This document shows positions 54,596-63,430 of a stretch of 64,000 nt of DNA, piece by piece. A program made the position numbers and the translations under genes. The stretch covers positions 1 to 64,000 of the forward strand of contig CAJXUN010000003.1 in NCBI GenBank assembly GCA_913061475.1. Reading direction: 5' to 3'. Position 1 is the stretch's first letter. The number at the start of each line of letters is the position of its first letter. This DNA comes from an uncultured Colwellia sp. Lineage in GTDB: Bacteria > Pseudomonadota > Gammaproteobacteria > Enterobacterales > Alteromonadaceae. The notes under the pieces are model-generated. The model worked only from the letters and a program-made list of their open reading frames with translations. It had not been told where the DNA came from and searched no databases.

Positions 54596-56374
54596 TTAAA
54601 AAAGATCTTCAGGGATATCAAACATTGCACTTTGACCAGATTTTGCTGATGTGATCAATGATTGGCAACGTGGTAATAAGCGCGAAAAGAAATAACGAGC
54701 TGTATGCACTTTACTTTGGTGGAATGCACTATCATCACTCGCTGCTAATGATACTTCAGCCATTTTCGCCCAAATATACGCCATAGCGGTATAACCAAAT
54801 ACGTGCAAATAATCATTTGCTGCACAACCAAGCTCTTCTGGTGAGGCTTGAGCCGCCGTAAGTAAATATTCTGTTAATGCGGCTAACTCATCTATTGCAG
54901 TAGCCAACGGCTGCGTGAACTCTTGCATATCGTCAGCTTTTGTTTCTGTGATATATTCACGTACCTCTTCAACAAACACCAGTACTAATCGGCCTTTGCT
55001 ACCCGCGACCTTACGCGCCAACAAGTCCATGGCTTGAATGCCATTGGTACCTTCATAAATTTGTGCGATACGAGTGTCGCGCACTAATTGCTCTTGTCCC
55101 CATTCTCTAACATAACCATGGCCACCAAAAACTTGTTGACCGGCAACGGTATTTTCAAAACCAAGATCGGTAAAGAATGCTTTAGCAATTGGTGTCATCA
55201 GCGCAACGAGCTGGTCCGCTTTTGCTTGTGCTTCACCAGTGCCATAGGTCGCAATATCTAACTGCATGGAAATGTAGGTTGATAGTGCACGAGAGCCCTC
55301 ATTAAGCGCTTTCATATTTAATAGCATACGACGCACATCACCGTGCACTAATAACGAGTCTGCTTGCGCATTGGGTGATTTTACGCCTGATAGTGAACGA
55401 CCTTGAATTCGATCTTTGGCATATTCTAAAGCATTTTGGTACGACCGCTCCGCAGCACCTAATCCCTGAATACCAACACCAATACGTTCAAAATTCATCA
55501 TGGTGAACATACAAGCTAGGCCTTTATTGAGCTCGCCGACTAAATAACCTTTAGCGCTATCAAAATTCATCACACAAGTCGCTGATGCATGAATACCCAT
55601 TTTATGTTCAATCGAGCCACAACTTACTTGGTTTTGTTCACCTAGCGAGCCGTCATCATTAACGTGAAATTTCGGCACTAAAAACAATGAAATACCTCGA
55701 GGGCCAGCAGGAGCATCAGGTAATTTTGCTAACACTAAATGAATAATATTTTCAGTCAGATCATGTTCACCGGCAGTAATAAATATTTTCGTACCCGAAA
55801 TCAGGTAGCTATCATCTGCTTGTGGGATTGCTTTAGTTCTGATCATGCCTAAATCTGTACCGGCATGAGCTTCCGTTAAACACATACTCGCCGTCCAATC
55901 TCCTGCATACATACGAGTTAAATAACGTTGCTTCAGCTCCTCACTACCATGCTTTGCTAATGACAGACCTGCGCCAGCCGTTAAGCCAGGATAAAGAGAA
56001 AAAGAAATATCTGCCGAACATAACATTTCTTCATGTAGTGCTGTCAACATTTTAGGCATACCCATGCCACCAAAATCAGGCTCTCCTCCTAATGATGTCC
56101 AGCCGCCTTCTACGTAAGTATTAAAGGCTTCTTTGTAGCCTGGTGCAGTCGTGACTTTTCCATTATCAAAAGTAACACCGACTTCATCGCCATTGCGAGA
56201 CAGTGGCGCGATTTCTTGTTCGGCAATTTTCGCACATTCTTGTAAAATAGCTTCAGCCGTTTCTCGGTCAACACGTTCAGCTAATGTTGGTAATGACTGC
56301 CATAATTTATCAGCGTTAAACACGTCATATAACAAAAAATTCATATCTTTTAAGGGCACTTGATAGTCAGCCAT
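54596..56374 (-). CDS. Acyl-CoA dehydrogenase (large, DmdC/AcdB-type with C-terminal extension)
   Basis: 592 residues, of the long subgroup. Acyl-CoA dehydrogenase signatures: MCLTEAHAGTDLGMIRTKA (FAD/substrate loop), ISGTKIFITAG, FERIGVGIQGLGAAERSYQNALEYAKDRIQGR, and QQVFGGHGYVREWGQEQLVRDTRIAQIYEGTNGIQAMDLL with the Glu of the catalytic base position. The C-terminal 110 residues form the Acyl-CoA_dh_C-like extension. It likely oxidises medium or branched acyl-CoA, or methylmercaptopropionyl-CoA; which cannot be told here. A GTTTGA-N7-TCAAAC palindrome lies upstream. Confidence 0.92.
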   Translation of the reverse strand: MADYQVPLKDMNFLLYDVFNADKLWQSLPTLAERVDRETAEAILQECAKIAEQEIAPLSRNGDEVGVTFDNGKVTTAPGYKEAFNTYVEGGWTSLGGEPDFGGMGMPKMLTALHEEMLCSADISFSLYPGLTAGAGLSLAKHGSEELKQRYLTRMYAGDWTASMCLTEAHAGTDLGMIRTKAIPQADDSYLISGTKIFITAGEHDLTENIIHLVLAKLPDAPAGPRGISLFLVPKFHVNDDGSLGEQNQVSCGSIEHKMGIHASATCVMNFDSAKGYLVGELNKGLACMFTMMNFERIGVGIQGLGAAERSYQNALEYAKDRIQGRSLSGVKSPNAQADSLLVHGDVRRMLLNMKALNEGSRALSTYISMQLDIATYGTGEAQAKADQLVALMTPIAKAFFTDLGFENTVAGQQVFGGHGYVREWGQEQLVRDTRIAQIYEGTNGIQAMDLLARKVAGSKGRLVLVFVEEVREYITETKADDMQEFTQPLATAIDELAALTEYLLTAAQASPEELGCAANDYLHVFGYTAMAYIWAKMAEVSLAASDDSAFHQSKVHTARYFFSRLLPRCQSLITSAKSGQSAMFDIPEDLF

Positions 56375-56418
56375 TACATTCTCCGAACAGGTAATTTAAA
56401 CAAATAATTAAAACACTC

Positions 56419-56437
56419 GTTTGAATATATATCAAAC
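56419..56437. promoter_or_regulatory. Inverted repeat, possible fatty-acid regulator site
   Basis: GTTTGA-ATATATA-TCAAAC, a 19-base perfect inverted repeat 45-63 bases before the dehydrogenase start. The half-site resembles the GTTTG/CAAAC halves of PsrA/FadR-type operators known for gammaproteobacterial beta-oxidation genes; orientation and spacing differ, so the regulator is uncertain. Confidence 0.4.
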
Positions 56438-56527
56438 ACAGTAAAAGTAAAGTGATAACTAGAAATTCGCATGCCATTAAAAATTAAAGTAAGCTTGAGT
56501 TGTTGCTATTTCGTGATAAGGGTCATT

Positions 56528-57487
56528 GTGAATTTTTTTGCTGCTGTCGTTATTTTAATCTTGTTTTTTCCTAATACAACTTGGGCGAAACAAGTAAATT
56601 TTAATAAAAAGACAACTGATACCCATGTGCAGTTTAATTATCAATGGCTAGATCAAGCTCAACAAACACAGTCACTGAGTTTTGCTATTGAGAAAAAACA
56701 ACTATTTGATCGCTTTAGAAATTTTAAAAGCTATAAAGCCATTCATGCCAGAAAATACATTGATCAACGAATGAGAAGAAAATTAAAACGAACCCCGATA
56801 CCCGATGTAAAAATAAAATTTTTAGGTCATAGCGATAATTTACAAATTGAACTTAAAGGCGAAAATCAAGCAGCCATTGATAAAGCGTATCAAGCCATAG
56901 CTCAGCTTGAAAAAGACCTAATGCAAGAACATCTAACTCGTAACTTTTATACCCAGTTTATTACTTATGACAATAGCTACGCGATTAAGCCTGACCACGT
57001 TCGCTTCGCAGAAGAATCCGTAGCTGACTTTGCATTAATAAAACCGATTATATTAGACAATGTTTCTATTCAAAATGTGCGTAAAGTCAGTGATTATGTG
57101 CTCGGATTTGTCCAAAGCATTCCATATTCGACCTTAGAGTCAAGAGTAACCTCGAGCGGAGCAGGTTTTAATCCACCGCTTCAGACACTGTGGGAGAACC
57201 AAGGGGATTGCGATAGTAAAGTAACACTGACTGCGGCTATTTTTAGAGCACTAATGCCACGAATTAAAATGATGTTGGTTTTTATTGATAACCATGCCCT
57301 GCTGGCAATTAATATTCCACCAGAAGGCGATGAAATTACCATTACTGTCGATGGCTTAGAATATGTTCTAGCTGAGCCAACGGGGCCTGCGATGATGCGT
57401 GTTGGAGAGTTATCAGCTGACTCTGAATTTGCCATCCGAAATGGTCGTTATTATGCCGAAGCTTTTTTCGCCCAACCGAGTAGTTAA
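56528..57487 (+). CDS. Exported transglutaminase-like protein
   Basis: 320 residues from GTG 56528, which has AAGGG five bases ahead and yields a clean signal peptide (MNFFAAVVILILFF ... TWA); the frame is open to an ATG at 56471 with poor ribosome site. The C-terminal half has the transglutaminase/NlpC-like thiol pattern: Cys in WENQGDCDSKVTLTAAIFRAL, His in FIDNHALLAI and an acidic residue in YVLAEPTGP. The N-terminal half is basic and shows no known domain. Possible periplasmic peptidase or crosslinking enzyme. Convergent with the hybrid kinase, 10 bases apart. Confidence 0.7.
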   Translation: MNFFAAVVILILFFPNTTWAKQVNFNKKTTDTHVQFNYQWLDQAQQTQSLSFAIEKKQLFDRFRNFKSYKAIHARKYIDQRMRRKLKRTPIPDVKIKFLGHSDNLQIELKGENQAAIDKAYQAIAQLEKDLMQEHLTRNFYTQFITYDNSYAIKPDHVRFAEESVADFALIKPIILDNVSIQNVRKVSDYVLGFVQSIPYSTLESRVTSSGAGFNPPLQTLWENQGDCDSKVTLTAAIFRALMPRIKMMLVFIDNHALLAINIPPEGDEITITVDGLEYVLAEPTGPAMMRVGELSADSEFAIRNGRYYAEAFFAQPSS

Positions 57488-57497
57488 ACGCTTTACG

Positions 57498-60400
57498 CTA
57501 AATGACCTGCGATAGAATACTTTCTCGCAACGCTGGCAAGCTAATAGGTTTTGCAATATGTAAACTCATACCTGCCGCTAAGCATTGCTGTTTATCCTCT
57601 TCGCGCGCATGTGCCGTCATCGCAATAATTGGTAAGTCGCTATATTGTGATTGAGCACGTATATGCCGAGTTGCGGTTAAACCATCCATAATTGGCATTT
57701 GAATATCCATCAGAACGATATCAATATTTTCCTGCGGCAATTTATCGAGTGCTTCTTGACCATTTTGCGCAACGATCACCGTCGCCTGCAATGACTCTAA
57801 TAACTTAGTTGCTACTAATTGATTAACAATATTATCTTCAACTAACAATATTTTTAACCCCGATAAACTTGCCGATTTAGCTGGTAACGCATCAATTTTC
57901 TCATCATCGCTCGCAGTTGCAAAGCTTGTCGAAATTCCAGTTAATACCTTGGCTAGTTTAGCAATAACGTTTCGATATAGTGGCATTTCCAGCAACAGAT
58001 AATTCACCTTATGTTGATTTAACTGCTCAAGTAACTTAAGTGATATTACGCTGGATACTGGCTGACATAGCGCTAATACAGCGACACCTTGCTGTATTAT
58101 GTCTAACTCACTGTCGCTAAAACCTTGTGGATAACGATGGCTATCAATAAAGAGTATTTTTTGCTCTGAAGCCTTTATCGTTGTCAGCTCTGAAAAGTTT
58201 GAGATGTTTGTTACTTGTTGCGCAATATCGGTAAAATTCTCAACTAATTTATCTGGTATATTCACCACTAAATTAACCAAAGAAAAATTCGAAAACTGAG
58301 TTTTAAATTTAGTCACATACTCATGCAAATCATTACGACTAACGCTATTAGCCCTGGCTAAGCTCGTCGGTAGCGATAAAGTAAATTCAGCCCCTTGGCC
58401 TAAAGTGCTTTCAATCGAAATATCTCCGCCAAGCAGTTGAGTAATATGTTGGCATATTGATAAGCCTAATCCCGTGCCACCATAAACCCGAGTCATTGAC
58501 TCATCGGCTTGTTTAAATGCTTCAAATAAGCCTGACTGCTTTGCTTTCTCGATACCAATACCTGTATCTTTTACCTTAAACAACAGTAAAGCATTGTCCG
58601 TTTCAGGGTCGGCAACCGATAATGATACCTTAAGGTCTACTTGCCCCTTAGCAGTAAATTTAATCGCATTATTAAGCAAGTTACTTAGCACTTGCACTAA
58701 ACGCAGAGTGTCAGTGTATATTTGCAACGGTACTTGGCTATCAATACTAACACTCAGGCTTAAGTCTTTGCCTGCTAACGCGGCAATATTTAAGTTGAGA
58801 GCTTGTGATACGATACTGTCCAGTTCAATCAGTTCCTTATGTACCGACATATTTCCTGACTCAACCTTTGCAGAATCAAGTAACTCATTAACTAAGTATA
58901 ATAGCGTGTTTGAAGCAGTTTCGGCGTTAGTTAAATATTGTTCCTGCACTTTATTTAAGCGACTTTGTTGCAAGAGGAAAAACATCCCTTGAATAGCGTT
59001 AATAGGCGTGCGAATTTCATGGCTCATATTGGCCAAAAATTGACTTTTGATTTGGTTCGCTTCTTCCGCTTGATTTTTTGCCCGTTTCAACGCCTGATTA
59101 ATCTTAAATTGTTGCGTAACATCGCGAATAAGCACGATGCTACCGAGCATGGCATTATGCTCACCATAAAATGGTGCTTTATAAACTTCATAAGTATTGT
59201 CTTCGCTTGAAACTATTTCTTGATGTGCGACAGAGAATTGTTCAGGCTGACGACTTCCAATACTCTCTGCGACTTTTTCACCGAGGTCGGTCGCAATAAA
59301 GTCGCTAATTTGGCAACCTAATATATCCGCTTCTTTTTGCAGTACTAATTGTTCAACCGCCTGATTACAACCGATCAACCGACCTTGTGGATCATTAAAT
59401 AGAATAAAATCTGGAATGGCATTCATCACTGAGCGCAACAAGGCATAGTCTCGCTGATGTTGCTCACTTTTGTAAAATAGTGCTTGGGTTTTTTCTTTCA
59501 CTCTCAGATCAAGTTCACTATTTTGATCTTTTAAACGCTGCATTAAACTGCGATTTTGGCCAAATAAATCTTCTACAATTTTAAACCAATGGCGCCATTC
59601 TTCCGATGGTTTTATTTTGCCGGGGTCACCGGCTGAGCAATTTTCAATATGGCTAATAAATTTTTTCGAAGGTGCAATAAACGAGCGATGTGTCACATAA
59701 TAAATCACGCTTAATAAACTTAACAGGCCAAAAAAGATACTCGCAAATATCGTTAAAAAGCGTTGATTAATGGCAGCATAAAAATCATTTTTTTGATGAT
59801 ATTCAAGTAAAACCCAATCGTTAATAGCTAATTTTTTTCGCTGAATAATCCAATCCCCAATATCAGAGCTTGGCGTAAGATTTAGTAGCGATTGATAGCT
59901 GAGTTGATTTAATTGTGCTGGTGCAGCATCACTAAAAGCTGTACGCGCGCTAAGCGTAAGATTATCACTGTTCTTGTGTAATAAAACGTGACTATGCTTA
60001 TCGACAATGATGTAACCATGGCCTTCCTCTTTGACCTCTGGTAGGTAGTGATATAATCCCGCGGTATTAATATCAATCAATACTGCCCCTTTCATAACAT
60101 TATCTAAATAAACTCCCATACCTAAGGCGGTATTTAAGCCTTTACCTGCCGAATCAACATAAGGGCGCGACCAAAACTGTTCATCAGTAGATTTTGACGC
60201 TTTGATTTTTAACATCAAACTATTCGTTAAGCTTTGATCACTATATTGCCAAATACTCCTAGGTACCCAAGGATATAAATTAACAAATCGTCGCATGGAA
60301 ATGTAATAAAGCCAGTTAGCTTCTTTAATTGACTCTTGGGCAGTGACAAATGCAGGGGTCAAAGCATTTGCCATAATCAACTCTTGCGTAAATGACTGAT

Positions 60401-60794
60401 TAAATGCATCAATACGGCCAATTCCGGTGATATTACCGCTCATTATGCGGCTATTTGCGCTTAAGTCTTGTCGAGTTTTATCAAGATAAAAATACTTACC
60501 TTCTTGACGCAATGGCGGAGTTTTTTCAGGTAACTCATCAGGAAAACGTAAATAATACTGCGCTAAATCACGCATGCTAGCGAGTGTTTCTACTGTACTG
60601 GTAAGTTTATTATTCAGCTGCACGCTAAACTCTGTGACCTGCGCTAGTTTTTCATTATGGTGCGACAAGCGAGCAAGATAGTAATTATAAAACGTAACAA
60701 TAAAAGTCAGTAGCATAATGCCAGAAAAAACCACAATGACTGATTTATTATAGCGCTGAAAAAGTTGCTCTTTTGAATTTTTTACAAACACCAA
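57498..60794 (-). CDS. Hybrid sensor histidine kinase with PAS and receiver domains
   Basis: 1098 residues: membrane helix about 18-38, a periplasmic double-Cache-like sensor of about 310 residues, second helix about 348-370, coiled-coil linker, PAS domain (VMNAIPDFILFNDPQGRLIGCNQ), HisKA with His in FLANMSHEIRTPINAIQG, HATPase (LLNNAIKFT, KDTGIGIEK, GGTGLGLSIC), a degenerate receiver-like segment, and a C-terminal receiver with Asp in IVLMDIQMPIMDG. An Hpt domain is absent, so phosphotransfer would need a separate Hpt protein. No partner regulator adjoins it; ligand unknown. Confidence 0.93.
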   Translation of the reverse strand: MVFVKNSKEQLFQRYNKSVIVVFSGIMLLTFIVTFYNYYLARLSHHNEKLAQVTEFSVQLNNKLTSTVETLASMRDLAQYYLRFPDELPEKTPPLRQEGKYFYLDKTRQDLSANSRIMSGNITGIGRIDAFNQSFTQELIMANALTPAFVTAQESIKEANWLYYISMRRFVNLYPWVPRSIWQYSDQSLTNSLMLKIKASKSTDEQFWSRPYVDSAGKGLNTALGMGVYLDNVMKGAVLIDINTAGLYHYLPEVKEEGHGYIIVDKHSHVLLHKNSDNLTLSARTAFSDAAPAQLNQLSYQSLLNLTPSSDIGDWIIQRKKLAINDWVLLEYHQKNDFYAAINQRFLTIFASIFFGLLSLLSVIYYVTHRSFIAPSKKFISHIENCSAGDPGKIKPSEEWRHWFKIVEDLFGQNRSLMQRLKDQNSELDLRVKEKTQALFYKSEQHQRDYALLRSVMNAIPDFILFNDPQGRLIGCNQAVEQLVLQKEADILGCQISDFIATDLGEKVAESIGSRQPEQFSVAHQEIVSSEDNTYEVYKAPFYGEHNAMLGSIVLIRDVTQQFKINQALKRAKNQAEEANQIKSQFLANMSHEIRTPINAIQGMFFLLQQSRLNKVQEQYLTNAETASNTLLYLVNELLDSAKVESGNMSVHKELIELDSIVSQALNLNIAALAGKDLSLSVSIDSQVPLQIYTDTLRLVQVLSNLLNNAIKFTAKGQVDLKVSLSVADPETDNALLLFKVKDTGIGIEKAKQSGLFEAFKQADESMTRVYGGTGLGLSICQHITQLLGGDISIESTLGQGAEFTLSLPTSLARANSVSRNDLHEYVTKFKTQFSNFSLVNLVVNIPDKLVENFTDIAQQVTNISNFSELTTIKASEQKILFIDSHRYPQGFSDSELDIIQQGVAVLALCQPVSSVISLKLLEQLNQHKVNYLLLEMPLYRNVIAKLAKVLTGISTSFATASDDEKIDALPAKSASLSGLKILLVEDNIVNQLVATKLLESLQATVIVAQNGQEALDKLPQENIDIVLMDIQMPIMDGLTATRHIRAQSQYSDLPIIAMTAHAREEDKQQCLAAGMSLHIAKPISLPALRESILSQVI

Positions 60795-60925
60795 GAAGCC
60801 CTACTAATACCGGTTAACATATAAACGTAAAGTGAGGGTGGCGATAACTTATCCTCAATTTAGGCTCAACTTTATAACTTAATATTAAATCAAAGCAGCG
60901 ATAGAGGATAGCATTGAAAAATTTA

Positions 60926-60958
60926 ACGGTGATATCCTGACAAATAGCCCATCACCGT
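60926..60958 (-). terminator. Weak hairpin after the phoH remnant
   Basis: ACGGTGAT (60926-60933) and ATCACCGT (60951-60958) are perfect inverted repeats with a 17-base loop; in the minus sense a short T-rich stretch follows. The long loop lowers confidence. Confidence 0.4.
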
Positions 60959-61005
60959 CACATTACTTTTTATATAAATTTTTATATAAGTTTTGCCTAT
61001 TTTTT

Positions 61006-61440
61006 CTATAAATTCTCTTCGGCAAATGATGCTAAACGACTACGTACCACGCCGTTTAAGTTGATGGTACTGCTACCGGGAAAGTCCTTAAAACGTTCAA
61101 CAATATAAGTTAATCCAGAGGTTACCGCGGTTAAATAATTACTATCAATTTGCGCGAGATTTCCCGAACAAACGAGTTTAGTGCCTTCACCACAGCGGGT
61201 AATAATAGTTTTCAATTGTGAAGCGGTGAGGTTTTGGCATTCATCAAGCAAGACAAGGGCGTTTTGAATACTACGACCACGCATAAAATTAACCGATTTA
61301 AACTGAATGTTAGCCTTATCCATAATGTAATTAAGACTACCATTCATATTTTCGTCTTGCTTATGTAGCACCTCTAAAGAGTCTGTTATCGCCGCCAACC
61401 AAGGCGCCATTTTCTCTTCTTCAGTTTTCCTAAGATCCAC
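61006..61440 (-). pseudogene. PhoH-family ATPase, C-terminal fragment
   Basis: 144 residues matching only the end of a PhoH/YlaK-type protein: KMAPWLAAITDSLEVL, IQFKSVNFMRGRSIQNALVLLDECQN (Walker B) and ITRCGEGTKLVCSGNLAQID. Intact proteins of this PIN-PhoH type have about 460 residues and carry Walker A earlier, which is missing. The sequence loses similarity a few codons before the GTG at 61440, exactly where the toxin remnant ends, so a deletion has joined two genes. A stable fragment is possible but ATPase activity is not. Confidence 0.85.
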
Positions 61441-61442
61441 AC

Positions 61443-61523
61443 CTAGGTTGTCAAAAACTTAAGCTTGCGAATCGACTCTAAATCTTTTCTTGCATAACCT
61501 CTAAGTAAGAATAGAGTAATCAT
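61443..61523 (-). pseudogene. Truncated toxin gene after the antitoxin
   Basis: The antitoxin stop overlaps an ATG (TAATG), the usual coupling of toxin-antitoxin pairs. The frame gives only 26 residues: MITLFLLRGYARKDLESIRK and six more, ending at 61443. ARKDLESIRK is like the start of ParE/RelE toxins (about 90-100 residues), but the rest is gone and phoH sequence follows directly. Confidence 0.6.
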
Positions 61524-61771
61524 TAATCGTACTTTCCAGAATCTAACCCATCTATAAAATCATTCCCGTCCATAAGATCAATTTCATCAATATTTTCAAA
61601 ACGTGATCGAACAAGCTCCATTTTCAATTCTTCAATACGGCTGTATTCTTCACTAGACAAAATCACTGCAACAGGGTTGCCGTTCTTCTTAATTTCAATA
61701 GGTTCCGATTGAACTTTCAAAAGGATCTGCCCGAAATTAGTTTTTGCTTCGTTTGCATCTAGTGTAAGCAT
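61523..61771 (-). CDS. Phd/YefM-type antitoxin
   Basis: 82 residues. LDANEAKTNFGQILLKVQSEPIEIKKNGNPVAVILSSEEYSRIEEL is the typical Phd/YefM DNA-binding fold; the acidic C-terminus (ENIDEIDLMDGNDF) would wrap the toxin. It appears intact while its toxin is truncated, so it is an orphan antitoxin that may still autoregulate or counter a related toxin elsewhere. GAGG lies upstream of the ATG. Confidence 0.88.
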   Translation of the reverse strand: MLTLDANEAKTNFGQILLKVQSEPIEIKKNGNPVAVILSSEEYSRIEELKMELVRSRFENIDEIDLMDGNDFIDGLDSGKYD

Positions 61772-62014
61772 CTTAGAGACCCTCGTTTATAATATTACAC
61801 ACTAGCAATATCAACCCAAACGGTCAAATCGAACGATTTTTCAATTTAGGCTTTATCAATATTGGAAGCTGTTAATTCAAGTACCAAAACAAAAATAGCT
61901 CAGTCTGCTTAAAGTTATTTAGTGGTAACAAAATACCTATTTATGATGATAATGAGCACTCATATAATGAAGAGAAATTAGCTATCTTATTGAGTACCAG
62001 TTTTGTTTTGAATG

Positions 62015-62431
62015 CTACGACTTGTTTGTGAAAAGAGCATCCACTATAGGACAGTCATCTATTGAATAGTTGCTGCCTTTACACTGATTCACCATTTCAT
62101 TTAATGCTAACTGAAGACGTTGCAAATCATCTATTTTTTCTTGTACAACTCTTGCTTGCTGCATTGCCATTGCCTTTACCTCGCCGCAATAATGATCAGG
62201 TTCATCGATGAATTTAAGCAAGTCTTTGATCTGCTCTATCTTAAAACCAAGATCACGGCTTCGTCTGATAAAATTTAGCCGCTTAATGTGTGACAAGGCG
62301 TACACTCTATGCCCACCTACGGTTCTTGAAGGCTCAGGCATTAGCCCGATTTTTTCATAATAATGAACTGTTTCGACCTTACATCCTGATGCTTTGGCAA
62401 GTTGCCCAATAGAGTATTTTTGACTATTCAT
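62015..62431 (-). CDS. merR: MerR-family regulator, mercury type
   Basis: 138 residues. Winged HTH YSIGQLAKASGCKVETVHYYEKIGLMPEPSRTVGGHRVY, dimerisation coiled coil, and three metal-binding Cys in DHYCGEV, NQCKGS and DDCPIV, as the Cys82/117/126 set of Hg(II)-sensing MerR. It binds the divergent mer operator and untwists the promoter when Hg is present. The other genes of the cluster (merT-like, merP) support this. Confidence 0.85.
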   Translation of the reverse strand: MNSQKYSIGQLAKASGCKVETVHYYEKIGLMPEPSRTVGGHRVYALSHIKRLNFIRRSRDLGFKIEQIKDLLKFIDEPDHYCGEVKAMAMQQARVVQEKIDDLQRLQLALNEMVNQCKGSNYSIDDCPIVDALFTNKS

Positions 62432-62441
62432 GTAAAACTCC

Positions 62442-62472
62442 TTGAACCTATAGTTACTACAGGTTCTATACT
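62442..62472 (+). promoter_or_regulatory. MerR-type divergent promoter/operator
   Basis: TTGAAC (62442-62447), 19-base spacer containing the dyad AACCT...AGGTT, and TATACT (62467-62472). The overlong 19-base spacer with an inverted repeat inside is the hallmark of MerR-activated promoters. It fires toward the GDCCVxC-merT-merP genes. Confidence 0.85.
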
Positions 62473-62496
62473 AGCATAAACAAACTAAGGATCTAT

Positions 62497-62718
62497 ATGG
62501 CTGAGATTATTACAAAGTCACAACTAAAATGCCCTGAATGCGGGCATACAGAGTTAATTGAAATGCCAACAAACTCTTGTCAATGGTTCTCTGAATGCAC
62601 TTTTTGTAAAGCGCTACTAAAGCCTATCAAGGGCGATTGTTGTGTATTTTGTTCCTATGGCTCGGTTCCATGTCCTCCAGTTCAGGAGGATGGATCGTGT
62701 TCAAGCTGTGGAGATTAA
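62497..62718 (+). CDS. GDCCVxC domain protein, putative metal-binding
   Basis: 73 residues with ten Cys, including a zinc-ribbon-like CPECGH, a second pair in CTFCKALL, and the diagnostic GDCCVFCSYG. GDCCVxC proteins are small heavy-metal-associated proteins often next to mercury genes; their role is not settled (metal buffering is likely). First gene after the MerR-type promoter; AAGG lies ahead of the ATG. Confidence 0.85.
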   Translation: MAEIITKSQLKCPECGHTELIEMPTNSCQWFSECTFCKALLKPIKGDCCVFCSYGSVPCPPVQEDGSCSSCGD

Positions 62719-62719
62719 A

Positions 62720-63115
62720 ATGTCTATAAGTAAGTTATTAGAAAAGCGTTACCTGAAATGGATCACCCTCTTCATTGCTAGTGGAACTTTGCTTTGCTGT
62801 GCCTTGCCTATTTTGCTTGTGACATTAGGATTTGGTGCTGTCGTTGCTAGCTTAAATTACAACATTCCAGCACTGCTATTTCTTGCAGAACACAAGAGCT
62901 GGACATTAACAATAGCAGCTCTTATTTTGATGGTTTTAGCTTGGGTTATTTGGCGGCCAAATCAGCATTGCCCATCAGATCCTGCTTTATCTGCGCTTTG
63001 TATTAAATCGAGACAATGGAATAAAAGAATCTTTTGGCTAAGTTTGTTGATCTGGTTAATTGGCTTTTTCACTAGTTACCTTTTATTACCCATTCGTAAC
63101 TTACTTGGTCTATAG
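62720..63115 (+). CDS. merT: MerT-like mercuric ion transporter
   Basis: 131 residues from ATG 62720, which has GGAG ahead; a longer frame from 62642 overlaps the previous gene without a ribosome site. Three or four helices; Cys-Cys-Ala-Leu-Pro in helix 1 (LLCCALPILLVTLGFG) is the MerT metal-binding motif, and CPSDPALSALC gives the cytoplasmic Cys pair. It moves Hg(II) from MerP through the inner membrane. It is longer than classical MerT (116 residues). Confidence 0.82.
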   Translation: MSISKLLEKRYLKWITLFIASGTLLCCALPILLVTLGFGAVVASLNYNIPALLFLAEHKSWTLTIAALILMVLAWVIWRPNQHCPSDPALSALCIKSRQWNKRIFWLSLLIWLIGFFTSYLLLPIRNLLGL

Positions 63116-63127
63116 CGGAGCAAAAAA

Positions 63128-63430
63128 ATGAAAAAATTTTTATTATTCACGTTGATTATAGCTTTATTTACTTCATTGTCAGCCAAGGCCAAGACAATCG
63201 AAGTTGAGGTACACGGTATGACTTGTGCCTTCTGTGTTGACAATTTGAATAGAAAATTCAATAAAATGGAAGGAGTATTAAAAGTTCAAGTTAGTTTGAA
63301 GACGAAGAAAGTTAGGATAGAAACAGAAGCAGAATTACCAACTATTGAGATGATTAAACAAGCAGTATTGGATGCTGGGTTTACCCCGATAAAAGTAACG
63401 GTGCTCTCTAATGAAAAAGCTAAAAAATAG
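63128..63430 (+). CDS. merP: MerP-like periplasmic heavy-metal-binding protein
   Basis: 100 residues: signal peptide (FLLFTLIIALFTSLSAKA), then one HMA domain with the metal-binding motif GMTCAFC and VKVQVS/ETEAELPTIEMIKQAVLDAGF following. It delivers Hg(II) to MerT. Its end overlaps the next ORF by 20 bases. Confidence 0.88.
   Translation: MKKFLLFTLIIALFTSLSAKAKTIEVEVHGMTCAFCVDNLNRKFNKMEGVLKVQVSLKTKKVRIETEAELPTIEMIKQAVLDAGFTPIKVTVLSNEKAKK

Noticed and set aside
60926-62014. Insertion sequence at the phoH/toxin junction
   Set aside because: No transposase reading frame, terminal inverted repeats or target duplications could be found by eye.
61876-62031. Open plus-strand stretch of about 51 codons before and into the merR end
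   Set aside because: No start codon or ribosome site, overlaps merR, no recognisable family.
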